Of a stretch of DNA of 64,000 nt, positions 34,168 to 42,533 are shown piece after piece (position 1 is the stretch's first letter; every line of letters begins with the position of its first letter). The DNA comes from Sphingobium indicum B90A (GTDB taxonomy: Bacteria; Pseudomonadota; Alphaproteobacteria; Sphingomonadales; Sphingomonadaceae). The notes beneath the pieces are model-generated. The model did not search any database. It was not told the origin of the DNA and saw only the letters and a program-made list of their open reading frames with translations. A program made the translations under genes and the position numbers. The stretch lies in assembly GCF_000264945.2 (NCBI RefSeq), contig NZ_CP013070.1, positions 868,001-932,000 of the forward strand, written 5' to 3'.

Positions 34168-35648
34168 CCGAGCTTACTGATCTGACGGTCGCGGAAATCC
34201 GCGACGGTTTCCGCGCGGGCGATTTTTCGGCGCGGGAAGTGGCGGAGGCGTTCAACGCCAATGTCGCCGCCGCCAAGGCGCTCAATGCCTTCATCGTCGA
34301 GACGCCGGAAAAGGCGCTGGAAGCGGCCGACGCCGCCGATAGGGCGAAGGCCGCGGGGGAGGCGCTGAAGCCGCTTTCGGGCGTGCCGATCGGCATGAAG
34401 GATCTGTTCTGCACCGAGGGCGTGCAGACGACCGCCGCCTCCCACATGCTGGAGGGGTTCACGCCGACCTATGAGTCCACGGTTTCGAGGAAGCTGTGGG
34501 ATGCGGGCGCGGGCATGCTGGGCAAGCTGAACCTCGACCAGTTCGCCATGGGCTCTTCGAACGAGACCAGCTATTTCGGCAATGTGATCTCGCCCTGGCG
34601 GCGTGGCGGCGGCGACAATGCCGCGCTGGCGCCGGGGGGGTCTTCGGGCGGGTCTTCGGCGGCGATTTCGGCGCGGCTCTGCCCGGCGGCGACCGGGACC
34701 GACACGGGCGGGTCGATCCGCCAGCCTGCCGCCTTCACCGGCATTTCGGGGATCAAGCCGACCTATGGGCGTTGTTCGCGCTGGGGGATCGTGGCTTTTG
34801 CGTCTTCGCTCGATCAGGCCGGGCCGATGGCGCGCACGGTGCGGGACAATGCGATCCTGCTTGAGACGATGGCGGGCTTCGATCCGAAGGATTCGACCTC
34901 GCTCGACCTGGCAGTGCCGCAGTGGGAAGCCAATTTGTCGAGCGATCTCAAGGGGAAGAAGGTCGGCATTCCCAAGGAATATCGACCCGATGGGCTAAAC
35001 GCGGAAATCTCCGCCATGTGGGATCGCGGCATCGAATGGTTGAAGGATGCGGGCGCCGAGGTGGTGGACGTGTCCCTGCCGCATACCAAATATGCGCTGC
35101 CGACCTATTATATCATCGCGCCTGCCGAGGCGTCCTCGAACCTCGCCCGCTATGACGGCGTGCGTTACGGGCAGCGCGATCTGCCCGATGGAGCGGGGTT
35201 GCAGGACATGTATGCCGCGACCCGCGCCGCGGGTTTTGGGCCGGAGGTGAAGCGCCGCATCATGATCGGCACCTATGTGCTGTCGGCGGGTTTCTACGAC
35301 GCCTATTATACGCAGGCGCAGAAGGTCCGGGCGTTGATCGCGCGGGATTTCGAGCAGGCTTTCGAGAAGTGCGACCTGCTGCTGACGCCGACCGCGCCCA
35401 GCGCTTCCTTCGCTTTGGGGGAGAAGCAGGCCGATCCGCTGGCCATGTATCTGAACGATGTCTTCACCGTGCCCGCTTCGCTGGCGGGGCTGCCCGCCAT
35501 GGCGGTGCCGGGCGGGCTGGATGCGCAGGGACTGCCGCTGGGTCTCCAGATCATCGGCAAGGCGCTGGACGAGCAGACCGTGCTGAACGCGGGCCTTGCG
35601 ATTGAAGAACGCGCAGGCTTTGCGGCGCGGCCGGACAAGTGGTGGTAA
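34164..35648 (+). CDS. gatA: Aspartyl/glutamyl-tRNA amidotransferase subunit A
   Basis: A 494-aa amidase-signature enzyme that releases ammonia from glutamine for tRNA-dependent amidation. The catalytic Lys is in PIGMKDLF (about residue 80), the Ser-rich loop [10 protein letters not shown] holds the second residue, and the nucleophile Ser is in [17 protein letters not shown]. It overlaps gatC. The next gene in the operon is not gatB but an AbrB-type antitoxin gene. Confidence 0.97.
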   Translation: MTELTDLTVAEIRDGFRAGDFSAREVAEAFNANVAAAKALNAFIVETPEKALEAADAADRAKAAGEALKPLSGVPIGMKDLFCTEGVQTTAASHMLEGFTPTYESTVSRKLWDAGAGMLGKLNLDQFAMGSSNETSYFGNVISPWRRGGGDNAALAPGGSSGGSSAAISARLCPAATGTDTGGSIRQPAAFTGISGIKPTYGRCSRWGIVAFASSLDQAGPMARTVRDNAILLETMAGFDPKDSTSLDLAVPQWEANLSSDLKGKKVGIPKEYRPDGLNAEISAMWDRGIEWLKDAGAEVVDVSLPHTKYALPTYYIIAPAEASSNLARYDGVRYGQRDLPDGAGLQDMYAATRAAGFGPEVKRRIMIGTYVLSAGFYDAYYTQAQKVRALIARDFEQAFEKCDLLLTPTAPSASFALGEKQADPLAMYLNDVFTVPASLAGLPAMAVPGGLDAQGLPLGLQIIGKALDEQTVLNAGLAIEERAGFAARPDKWW

Positions 35649-35660
35649 TATCCAGGTCGA

Positions 35661-35680
35661 AGTGTTACCTTGGTAACACT
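35661..35680. promoter_or_regulatory. Operator-like palindrome ahead of the toxin-antitoxin pair
   Basis: Perfect 9-base arms AGTGTTACC and GGTAACACT separated by TT, starting 12 bases after the gatA stop and ending 11 bases before the antitoxin ATG. AbrB-type antitoxins commonly bind such a site to repress their own operon. No clear promoter elements are recognised around it. Confidence 0.65.
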
Positions 35681-35691
35681 GGAGATTGACG

Positions 35692-35985
35692 ATGAACGCG
35701 CCGAGCAAGATCGAAACCGGAACCATGACGAGCAAGGGGCAAATATTGATCCCCAAGGCCATGCGTGACGCCGCTGGTCTGGTTCCGGGGCAACCCTATA
35801 AGGTGACGGTCAATGGCGAAGGCCAGGTGGTGGTCACCCCTCTGGGTTTCAGCCTGGAGGAGGCCAGCGAACGGAGCCGGCGGGTGCGTGAAGCCATCAT
35901 GGCGATCGCCGGAAAATATCCGAATCCGGACGGCATGAGCACGGATGAATATATGCGGGAGATACGGGGTAGTTACGAACCGTGA
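35692..35985 (+). CDS. vapB: AbrB/SpoVT-family antitoxin
   Basis: A 97-aa protein. Residues about 8-52 form the swapped-hairpin AbrB DNA-binding fold (TMTSKGQILIPKAMRDAAGL, then VTVNGEGQVVVTPL). The remainder, with EEASERSRRVREAIM, is a helical arm likely to bind the toxin. GGAG lies ahead of the ATG. Its stop overlaps the GTG start of the PIN toxin gene. The pair stands between gatA and gatB. Confidence 0.9.
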   Translation: MNAPSKIETGTMTSKGQILIPKAMRDAAGLVPGQPYKVTVNGEGQVVVTPLGFSLEEASERSRRVREAIMAIAGKYPNPDGMSTDEYMREIRGSYEP

Positions 35986-36398
35986 TCCTGATTGATTCAA
36001 ACGTGCTCATAGATGTTTTCGATCGTGATCCGCAGTGGTTCGACTGGTCGTTCGCCCACATCAATCGCGCCGCTTTCGGAGCCTCTCTGTTCGTCAATCC
36101 GGTGGTGGTAGGCGAGATCGCGCCACGGTTTGAAGCATTGGCCGATCTCAGGGCCGTCTTGGCCTCCATGCTGATCATGATTGAGCCGCTGACCGACGAA
36201 GGCGCATTCCAGGCCGGGCGGGCGTTTGAGGTTCATCGTGCCCGGCGGCAAGCCGGAGCGGCAAAATCCATCCTCGCCGATTTCTTCATCGGCGGGCATG
36301 CGCAGGCGGCGGGAGCCACCATCCTGACCCGCGACCCGCGCTTTTACAGAAGCTATTTCCCCGGCGTGTCATTGATCACGCCTTCAGAGGACGACTGA
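35982..36398 (+). CDS. vapC: PIN-domain toxin ribonuclease
   Basis: A 138-aa PIN-domain protein, normal size for VapC. The metal-binding acidic residues are visible: Asp5 in [10 protein letters not shown], Glu45 in VVVGEIAPR, Asp100 in [11 protein letters not shown] and Asp118 in LTRDPRFY. It should cut RNA when not bound by the antitoxin. It starts with GTG overlapping the antitoxin stop (GTGA), and its own stop shares a base with the gatB start (TGATG), so the toxin is coupled on both sides. Confidence 0.93.
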   Translation: MILIDSNVLIDVFDRDPQWFDWSFAHINRAAFGASLFVNPVVVGEIAPRFEALADLRAVLASMLIMIEPLTDEGAFQAGRAFEVHRARRQAGAAKSILADFFIGGHAQAAGATILTRDPRFYRSYFPGVSLITPSEDD

Positions 36399-37900
36399 TG
36401 ACCGAATCAACCTATCGCATCCAGGGCGCAACCGGCGAGTGGGAGGTCGTGATCGGCCTGGAAGTCCATGCGCAGGTGACGAGCCAGGCGAAGCTCTTTT
36501 CCGGCGCCGCCACGGCTTTCGGGGCGGAGCCGAACACGCAGGTGAGCCTTGTCGACGCGGCCATGCCCGGCATGCTGCCCGTGCCCAATCGCGAATGCAT
36601 CCGCCAGGCGGTGCGCACCGGCATGGCGATCAAGGCGCAGATCAACAAATGGTCGCGCTTCGACCGGAAAAACTATTTCTACGCCGACCTGCCGCAGGGC
36701 TACCAGATCAGCCAGCTCTACCACCCGCTGGTGGGCGAGGGCGCCATCGAGATCAGTCTGGACGACAAGAATCCCGACGCCGCGACCAAGAAGATCGGCA
36801 TCGAACGCATCCACGTCGAGCAGGATGCGGGCAAGCTGATGCACGACCAGCATCCGACGCGCTCCTATGTCGACCTGAACCGTTCGGGCGTCGCGCTGAT
36901 GGAGATCGTGTCGAAGCCCGACATGCGCTCCCCCGCCGAGGCCGGGGCCTATCTGTCGAAGCTGCGGACGATCCTGCGCTATGTGGGGTCGTGCGACGGC
37001 AATATGGATCAGGGTTCGATGCGCGCCGACGTCAACGTCTCGGTCCGCAAGCCGGGCGAGCCATTCGGCACCCGTACCGAGACGAAGAATGTGAACTCGG
37101 TTCGTTTCGTCATGGCGGTGGTCGAGCATGAAGCCAACCGGCAGGTCGACGTGCTGGAAGCCGGTGGCAAGGTGGTGCAGGAAACGCGCCTCTACGATCC
37201 GGACAGGAATGAAACGCGTTCCATGCGGTCGAAGGAAGACGCGCATGACTATCGCTATTTCCCCGATCCGGACCTGTTGCCGCTGGAACTGGACGACGCA
37301 TTTCTGGAGGAATGCCGCCAGTCGCTGCCCGAACTGCCCGACGCCAAGCGTCGCCGCTATGAGAAGGATCTGGGGCTTAGCGCCTATAATGCCGCCACGC
37401 TGACCGCCGACGCCGACACCGCCCGCTGGTTCGAGGCGCTGCTGGCCGAGGGCGCGCGCATCCAGAAGAAGAGCGAGGGCGAGGTGGCCAAGGCTTCGGC
37501 CAACTGGCTGCTGTCGGAGCTTTACGGTGCGCTCAATCGTCTGGGCAAGAGCCTGGAGGACAGCCCGGTCGGGCCGGAGGAAGGCGCTGAACTGCTGGCC
37601 CTGATCGCGGACGGCACGATCAGCGGCACCATCGCCAAGCAGGTGTTCGAGATCATGCTCGAAACCGGCGACAGCGCGCCCAAGATCGTCGAGGAAAAGG
37701 GCCTGAAGCAGACCAGCGACACCGGCGCCATCGAGGCGGCGGTGGCCAAGGTGCTGGCCGACAATGGCGACAAGGTCGAACAATATAAGGCGGGCAAGGA
37801 AGCGCTGTTCGGCTTCTTCGTCGGCCAGACGATGAAGGCGATGCAGGGCAAGGCCAATCCGCAGGTCGTCAACGAACTGATCAGGAAGGCTTTGAGTTAA
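36398..37900 (+). CDS. gatB: Aspartyl/glutamyl-tRNA amidotransferase subunit B
   Basis: A 500-aa protein. The catalytic region at the N-terminus has [27 protein letters not shown] and [31 protein letters not shown] and the C-terminal YqeY-like tail (about 345-500) complete it. GatB activates misacylated Glu-tRNA(Gln) or Asp-tRNA(Asn) for amidation by GatA. Its ATG overlaps the vapC stop, so toxin and amidotransferase translation are linked. Confidence 0.97.
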   Translation: MTESTYRIQGATGEWEVVIGLEVHAQVTSQAKLFSGAATAFGAEPNTQVSLVDAAMPGMLPVPNRECIRQAVRTGMAIKAQINKWSRFDRKNYFYADLPQGYQISQLYHPLVGEGAIEISLDDKNPDAATKKIGIERIHVEQDAGKLMHDQHPTRSYVDLNRSGVALMEIVSKPDMRSPAEAGAYLSKLRTILRYVGSCDGNMDQGSMRADVNVSVRKPGEPFGTRTETKNVNSVRFVMAVVEHEANRQVDVLEAGGKVVQETRLYDPDRNETRSMRSKEDAHDYRYFPDPDLLPLELDDAFLEECRQSLPELPDAKRRRYEKDLGLSAYNAATLTADADTARWFEALLAEGARIQKKSEGEVAKASANWLLSELYGALNRLGKSLEDSPVGPEEGAELLALIADGTISGTIAKQVFEIMLETGDSAPKIVEEKGLKQTSDTGAIEAAVAKVLADNGDKVEQYKAGKEALFGFFVGQTMKAMQGKANPQVVNELIRKALS

Positions 37901-37908
37901 GTCATGGG

Positions 37909-37931
37909 GGCCGGCATTGGGGATGCCGGCC
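37909..37931 (+). terminator. Hairpin after gatB
   Basis: Perfect 9-base arms GGCCGGCAT and ATGCCGGCC around TGGGG, followed by CTGGTTT rather than a true T-run. It may be a weak terminator or an attenuator between gatB and the next gene, whose ATG is 19 bases further on. Confidence 0.5.
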
Positions 37932-37949
37932 TGGTTTCAGGGGGTGGAT

Positions 37950-38834
37950 ATGAAAAGGGGGATTTTCGCCGTGGGGCTGAGCCTCGCGGCATGCATCGCG
38001 ACCGTCGCGGCGCGGGCGGAAACGCTCGACAATGACAGCGTCGTGGCGCTGGTATCGGCCGGTCTGGGGGATGAAGCTGTGATCGCGAAGATCAAGGCTT
38101 CGCCCGCCCGGTACAGGCTGTCCACCGAAGACCTCATCGCGCTCAAGAAGAACGGCGTTTCCGGCCCCGTCATCGCCGCGATGATCGAGGCGGGATCGCA
38201 GGGCATCACCTCGGCCAAGGCGGCCATGTCGGCGGACTCGCCCGATCCGCTGGTGCCGCATCCTTCCGGCATCTACATGCTGGTCGAAGGCGCGGAGCCT
38301 GCCCGCATGGCGCGGATCGATCCCACCATTTCCAACCAGAGCAAGACGGGCGGGATACTGGGCTATGCCTTCACGGGGGGCATCGCCTCGCTCAGCATCA
38401 AGGCGGTCATACCCAATGTCAGCGCCCGGATCGCGTCGGGCAAGGCGCGGCCGACCTTCTATTTCTACTTTGACGAGGCCAATCGCAGCCTGTCGCAGGC
38501 GGGTGCGCCGTCGCTCTGGCTGGGGGGGCCAGCGGCGGCGATCACCTCGCCCAATGAATTCAGCCTGATCCAGTTCGACGTGAAGAAGGGCCGTCGCGAA
38601 ACCCGCGTCGGCAGCATGAACCTGGGCGGCGCCAAGTCCGGAGTCATGGACAAGGACCGCATCGCCTTCGACTATGAGCAGGTGGCGCCCGGCGTCTTCA
38701 AGGTCATGCCGAAGGCGGATCTGGGCGCGGGCGAATATGGCTTCCTCTATTCCGTCAGCGCCGGCTCCGGTCCTGGCATGTGGGGCGGCGGCACGGGCGG
38801 CGCGGGGATCTTCGATTTCGCGGTCCGACCTTGA
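37950..38834 (+). CDS. Secreted protein of unknown function
   Basis: A 294-aa protein with a signal peptide (about 1-24, ending ARAET). The first mature part (about 25-75) contains a repeat-like helical segment (LDNDSVVALVSAGLGDEAVIAKIKAS) seen in many secreted proteins that carry similar helix pairs. The rest is beta-rich and Gly/Ala-rich, ending GPGMWGGGTGGAGIFDFAV. ATG 37950 follows GGGGGTGG and starts the signal peptide; an in-frame start at 37917 would lie in the hairpin. No enzyme motif is recognised. A terminator follows. Confidence 0.75.
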   Translation: MKRGIFAVGLSLAACIATVAARAETLDNDSVVALVSAGLGDEAVIAKIKASPARYRLSTEDLIALKKNGVSGPVIAAMIEAGSQGITSAKAAMSADSPDPLVPHPSGIYMLVEGAEPARMARIDPTISNQSKTGGILGYAFTGGIASLSIKAVIPNVSARIASGKARPTFYFYFDEANRSLSQAGAPSLWLGGPAAAITSPNEFSLIQFDVKKGRRETRVGSMNLGGAKSGVMDKDRIAFDYEQVAPGVFKVMPKADLGAGEYGFLYSVSAGSGPGMWGGGTGGAGIFDFAVRP

Positions 38835-38848
38835 AGCGGTTAAAAAAA

Positions 38849-38877
38849 GGGGCGCTGCCGGGGGAAGGCAGCGCCCC
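38849..38877 (+). terminator. Rho-independent-type terminator
   Basis: Arms GGGGCGCTGCC and GGCAGCGCCCC with a GGGGGAA-type loop, followed by TTCCTT and preceded by a run of seven A. It closes the transcript of the secreted protein gene. Confidence 0.75.
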
Positions 38878-39221
38878 TTCCTTCACTGCCATGACGCCGT
38901 TGGGAGGCGGCTCATGTCATGGCGGATCGGCGGGCCGGGAGGGTCTGTGGGGTGTGGCCCGCCAATTCAGTGCTGGAGCGGATTCCGATCCGACTGCATC
39001 GGATCGGCCGCTCCAGGCTCTTGCTTTGCCGCGTTTCCCAAGTCAGCAGATGATTCATCTGCTTGGAAAACGCTGCAGGCAGCGTGGACAAGTTCAGGAC
39101 TCGACGGACTGAGCGATTTGGGTGGTTTGCCGTCATTCCCCATTCCGGGGTGACGGAAAACTGATGACCGCGCCCGGCCAATTCCACGACATTTTCGAAT
39201 TTGTCCATGCTGCCTAGGACG
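38878..39221. other. Intergenic region with decayed palindromic repeats
   Basis: No credible gene. It contains an inverted repeat at 38974-39015 (arms TGGAGCGG and CCGCTCCA with a second nested stem CCGATCC/GGATCGG), another at about 39034-39068 (CCAAG-CAGATGA facing TCATCTGCTTGG) and a short hairpin at 39130-39156 related to family D. The next gene ends at 39222 on the minus strand, so this gap separates two convergent transcripts. Confidence 0.6.
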
Positions 39222-42200
39222 TCACAGAATGAAGTTTACCGTCGCCCGCAACGAAAGGGCTACGTGATCTTGCTGTTCTTCCGCCCCGAATTCGCCGCCG
39301 ACGCGGAAACTTCCAGTGCCGCCGATCAGCCGGGCGCGCCCGGTCCAGCCGCTGGTGCGCTTGTCCGCGACCAGGGTGAAGTCCTCCCCACCGGCGAAGC
39401 GGGCGGTGGTGTCGCCCAGTGATCCGCCGATGATCTGGCGCCGTCCCCCTTCCAGCTCGAACCGCATCCAGCCGTCCTCGCGGTCGAGACTGCCGAAGTC
39501 GTAACCGACCGTGACGTTGCCGCTGGCGGTCAGTTCGTCGCTGGTGCGCCCGTCGACGATCAGGTCGAAGGCAGCGCCGCCGCCCGTCTCGCCATAGCCG
39601 TTTTCCTTCAGCCGGTAATAATCGACGCCGGCCGCCGGACGCAGGGTGAAGCGGTTGAAGCGCATCTCATAGGAGCCGCCCGCCGTCGCGGAGTAGAGCT
39701 TGCCCGACCAGTCGCCGTCGGCCGCGCGCACGACGTCGCCGGACTCGAAATGGCGGCTGCCGCGGAAATCGACATGGGCGGCCGACAGGCGCGCATAGGC
39801 CTGGAACGGGCCGAAATCGCCCCGCCAGTGCGCCGCCAGTTCGAACTGGTCGGAATCCACGGCATTGTCGGTGCTGCCCGAAGAGTCGCTGCCATGGATA
39901 TAGGCGAAGGATGCGCCCAGCGCGCCGATCCCCGTCAGATATTCCGCGCCGAAACTCGCCCCCCAGCCGGTGATGTCGTAGGACGCAGTGTCGCCCAGGC
40001 TCTTGGAACTGCCGAACGCCACCTGTTGCAGCCAGAAGCCGAGGCGCCCGTCGTCGGTGCGATAGATGCCGCCCGGATCGGCCAGGATGCGGGCGGTCGC
40101 GCGCGAACCGGCGGTCACCGCCTCGAACGTGCCGCCGGCATGGTCGGGCAGCATCTGTTGCAGATTGGCCTTCAGCGCGTCGCCGTCGGTGATGGCAAGA
40201 TAGCGGCCCGCAACGGCGCTGTCCTTGTCCAGCGCGTTGAAGATCGCGTCATAGGCCCGCGCCTGCGATCCCGTCAGGCCGAGTTCGGACACGGTCTTGG
40301 CGGCGATCGACAGCGTCACTTCCCCCGTCGCGGCGTTGCTGGCGATGCCGCCCTTGAACATATAGGGGATCAGCGTGGTGCTGGAGAGGGCGGGCGTGCC
40401 GCTCAGCGATCCGGCGCGGACGATGACATAATCGCCCTCCGACCCGACGACGCTGGTCAAGGTCGCCTTGACCTGCGATCCGCTGGCGAAGGTTGCGGCG
40501 CCCGCGACATTGTAGAGCGTGTTGGTGCCGTTGGCCGTGTCGACCGTCACGCCGATGACGGAGGATGCGCCGACCGCCAGCGAGGCAAGCGCGACCGCGC
40601 CCTTGTTGCCGGCGTTGAGCGTGCCGCCATTCATCGCGACGGCGACATTGCCGGCATTGCCGATCGCGCCGTTGAGCGCGGCGGTGCCGGAAAGGGTCAG
40701 GGTCGACGCGCCGCCGCCGAAATCCACGTCGCCATTGATCTGCGCGCTTCCCGACAGGCCCAGGCTGGAGCCGTTCCCGCCCAGCGCGACATTGCCCGCC
40801 AAGGTGGAGGAGCCGGAGAGCGCCAAGCTGTTGCTGCCCCCGCCCAGGTCGACATTGCCCGCGATGCCGCCGGCCGAGACGGTCACGACGTCGTTGCCCG
40901 ACCCCAGCCGCACGTCGCCCGTGATCCTGGGCGCGCTCGCCGTGGCGGAGGCAAGCGACTGCGTCAGGGTGACGCCGCTGCCGTTGGCGCTCAGATCGAC
41001 GGCGACGTTCGACCCGCTCTTGCCCCCAGTCGCGGAGATGGTGCCGCTGTTGGACAGCGACGACACCGTGCCGGAGGAATCGAGGATGGCGACGGCCGCG
41101 CCGTCCTTGCTGCTGAGCGCCGTGGCGGAGATGGCGCCGCTGTTGACGATGGCGCGGCTCGTCGCGCCCGCGTCGATCACCAGCGCGCGCGCCGACATGC
41201 CGGCGACGCTGGATCCGGTCGCGCTCACCGCGCCGCCGACCTGGATGGTGTCTGCCGTGGCCCCGCTGCCCAGGCGAATGGCCGTCGCATTGCTGTCATA
41301 GGACGCCGCGCCGACCGACCCAGACACCAGCAGGCCCTTTGCCAGCGTGACGTCGCCGCCCAGCCCGCCAATGGCCAGGCCATTGGCGCTGACGCCGTTA
41401 TAGACGCCCTGTCCTGTGATCGTCCCCTTGACGATCAGGCCATAGCCGGAACTGTCCGCGGCCACCGGACCGATGGTCGTGGCCGCCGTGGCCGAACCGA
41501 TCCGCACGGCGGCGGCGGAGCCGTAGGCGATGATATTGGCGGAGCCTTCGCTGGCGTCGGTCAGCCCGTCATTGTCGACGTCGGGCTTGCTGCTGTCGAG
41601 CGTCGGCGGAATGTCGAAGATGACGCCGCCCGTGACATTGCCGGCGATCGTCACCGCCGATCCGCCCTGAAGCAGATCGTCCGCGTCCAGCTTGGAAACG
41701 TCGCTCGGACGCGAAATATAGCGATAGCCGGTGCTGGTGATCGTTCCCTGGATCTTCACCGCTCCGGTCACGTCCCCCTGCAGGGCGAGGCCGGTGCTGT
41801 TGGCCCCCGTGACCGCCGTCGTCCCGCGGATGGTGACATTGCCGGCGACCGCATTGGCGAGCACGCCATGGCTATTGTCGCCCACCAAGCTGGTGGAGCC
41901 GCTGGTCGACAGATTGCCGGTCAGCGGCGCGTCGATGCGGATGCCGGCGGACTGATTGCCTTCGATGGTGATGGTGCCGCTGCTGTCGATATTGCCCATA
42001 TGCGCCGCGCCCGACTGGACCCAGATGCCGTTGCGGTTCGAACCTTTGGCGAAGGGACCGTCCAGGTCGCCGTCCTTGTCGTCATCGGCGGGCGTATAAT
42101 CCTCGTCCAGGGTGATCGTGCCGCTATGGCTGATAGTGCCGCTGGTGCCCGCGACGGCGCGGATGCCGGTCGCGCCGTCCGCTCCCGAAATCTTCAGCGT

Positions 42201-42431
42201 GCCGGCATTGCCGACCTTGTTGTTGCTGTCCTGGGTGATGGCGGTGCCGCCGGTCAGGGTGATCGATCCTGCGGAACTGACCGTCACGTCATCGGCGGCG
42301 CCATTGGCGACGGTCGAGGTGCGGACGGCGGTGGTGGTGGAGGAACCGATGGTGGTTTCCGCCGCCGCATCGGCCACCGACAGGGCGGCCAGAACGGGAG
42401 CGATGGCCGTGCAGGCCAGTAGATTGCGCAT
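39222..42431 (-). CDS. Autotransporter (type V secretion) surface protein
   Basis: A 1069-aa protein with a signal peptide (about 1-25, ending DAAAE). The passenger (about 26-780) is a Gly/Ser/Ala/Thr-rich beta-helix with repeated TITGTGTI-like strands, and includes two calcium-loop-like stretches, DDDKDGDLDG and DVDNDGLTDASEG. The C-terminal 270 residues form an autotransporter beta-barrel (FWLQQVAFG through VALSLRATVNFIL). The last residue is Leu rather than the usual aromatic. It lies 100 bases after the TonB-dependent receptor gene on the same strand and may share its regulation by the ECF sigma factor. No protease triad was recognised. Confidence 0.9.
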   Translation of the reverse strand: MRNLLACTAIAPVLAALSVADAAAETTIGSSTTTAVRTSTVANGAADDVTVSSAGSITLTGGTAITQDSNNKVGNAGTLKISGADGATGIRAVAGTSGTISHSGTITLDEDYTPADDDKDGDLDGPFAKGSNRNGIWVQSGAAHMGNIDSSGTITIEGNQSAGIRIDAPLTGNLSTSGSTSLVGDNSHGVLANAVAGNVTIRGTTAVTGANSTGLALQGDVTGAVKIQGTITSTGYRYISRPSDVSKLDADDLLQGGSAVTIAGNVTGGVIFDIPPTLDSSKPDVDNDGLTDASEGSANIIAYGSAAAVRIGSATAATTIGPVAADSSGYGLIVKGTITGQGVYNGVSANGLAIGGLGGDVTLAKGLLVSGSVGAASYDSNATAIRLGSGATADTIQVGGAVSATGSSVAGMSARALVIDAGATSRAIVNSGAISATALSSKDGAAVAILDSSGTVSSLSNSGTISATGGKSGSNVAVDLSANGSGVTLTQSLASATASAPRITGDVRLGSGNDVVTVSAGGIAGNVDLGGGSNSLALSGSSTLAGNVALGGNGSSLGLSGSAQINGDVDFGGGASTLTLSGTAALNGAIGNAGNVAVAMNGGTLNAGNKGAVALASLAVGASSVIGVTVDTANGTNTLYNVAGAATFASGSQVKATLTSVVGSEGDYVIVRAGSLSGTPALSSTTLIPYMFKGGIASNAATGEVTLSIAAKTVSELGLTGSQARAYDAIFNALDKDSAVAGRYLAITDGDALKANLQQMLPDHAGGTFEAVTAGSRATARILADPGGIYRTDDGRLGFWLQQVAFGSSKSLGDTASYDITGWGASFGAEYLTGIGALGASFAYIHGSDSSGSTDNAVDSDQFELAAHWRGDFGPFQAYARLSAAHVDFRGSRHFESGDVVRAADGDWSGKLYSATAGGSYEMRFNRFTLRPAAGVDYYRLKENGYGETGGGAAFDLIVDGRTSDELTASGNVTVGYDFGSLDREDGWMRFELEGGRRQIIGGSLGDTTARFAGGEDFTLVADKRTSGWTGRARLIGGTGSFRVGGEFGAEEQQDHVALSLRATVNFIL

Positions 42432-42533
42432 GATGTCTCCTCTGCGTGCCGCGCCTCTTTCCGATGAGCGCGCATGCGGCGAAGACGGCGCGGGAACGCC
42501 TGTCCCGTCCGTTAAAAATAATGCGATGCAGGA

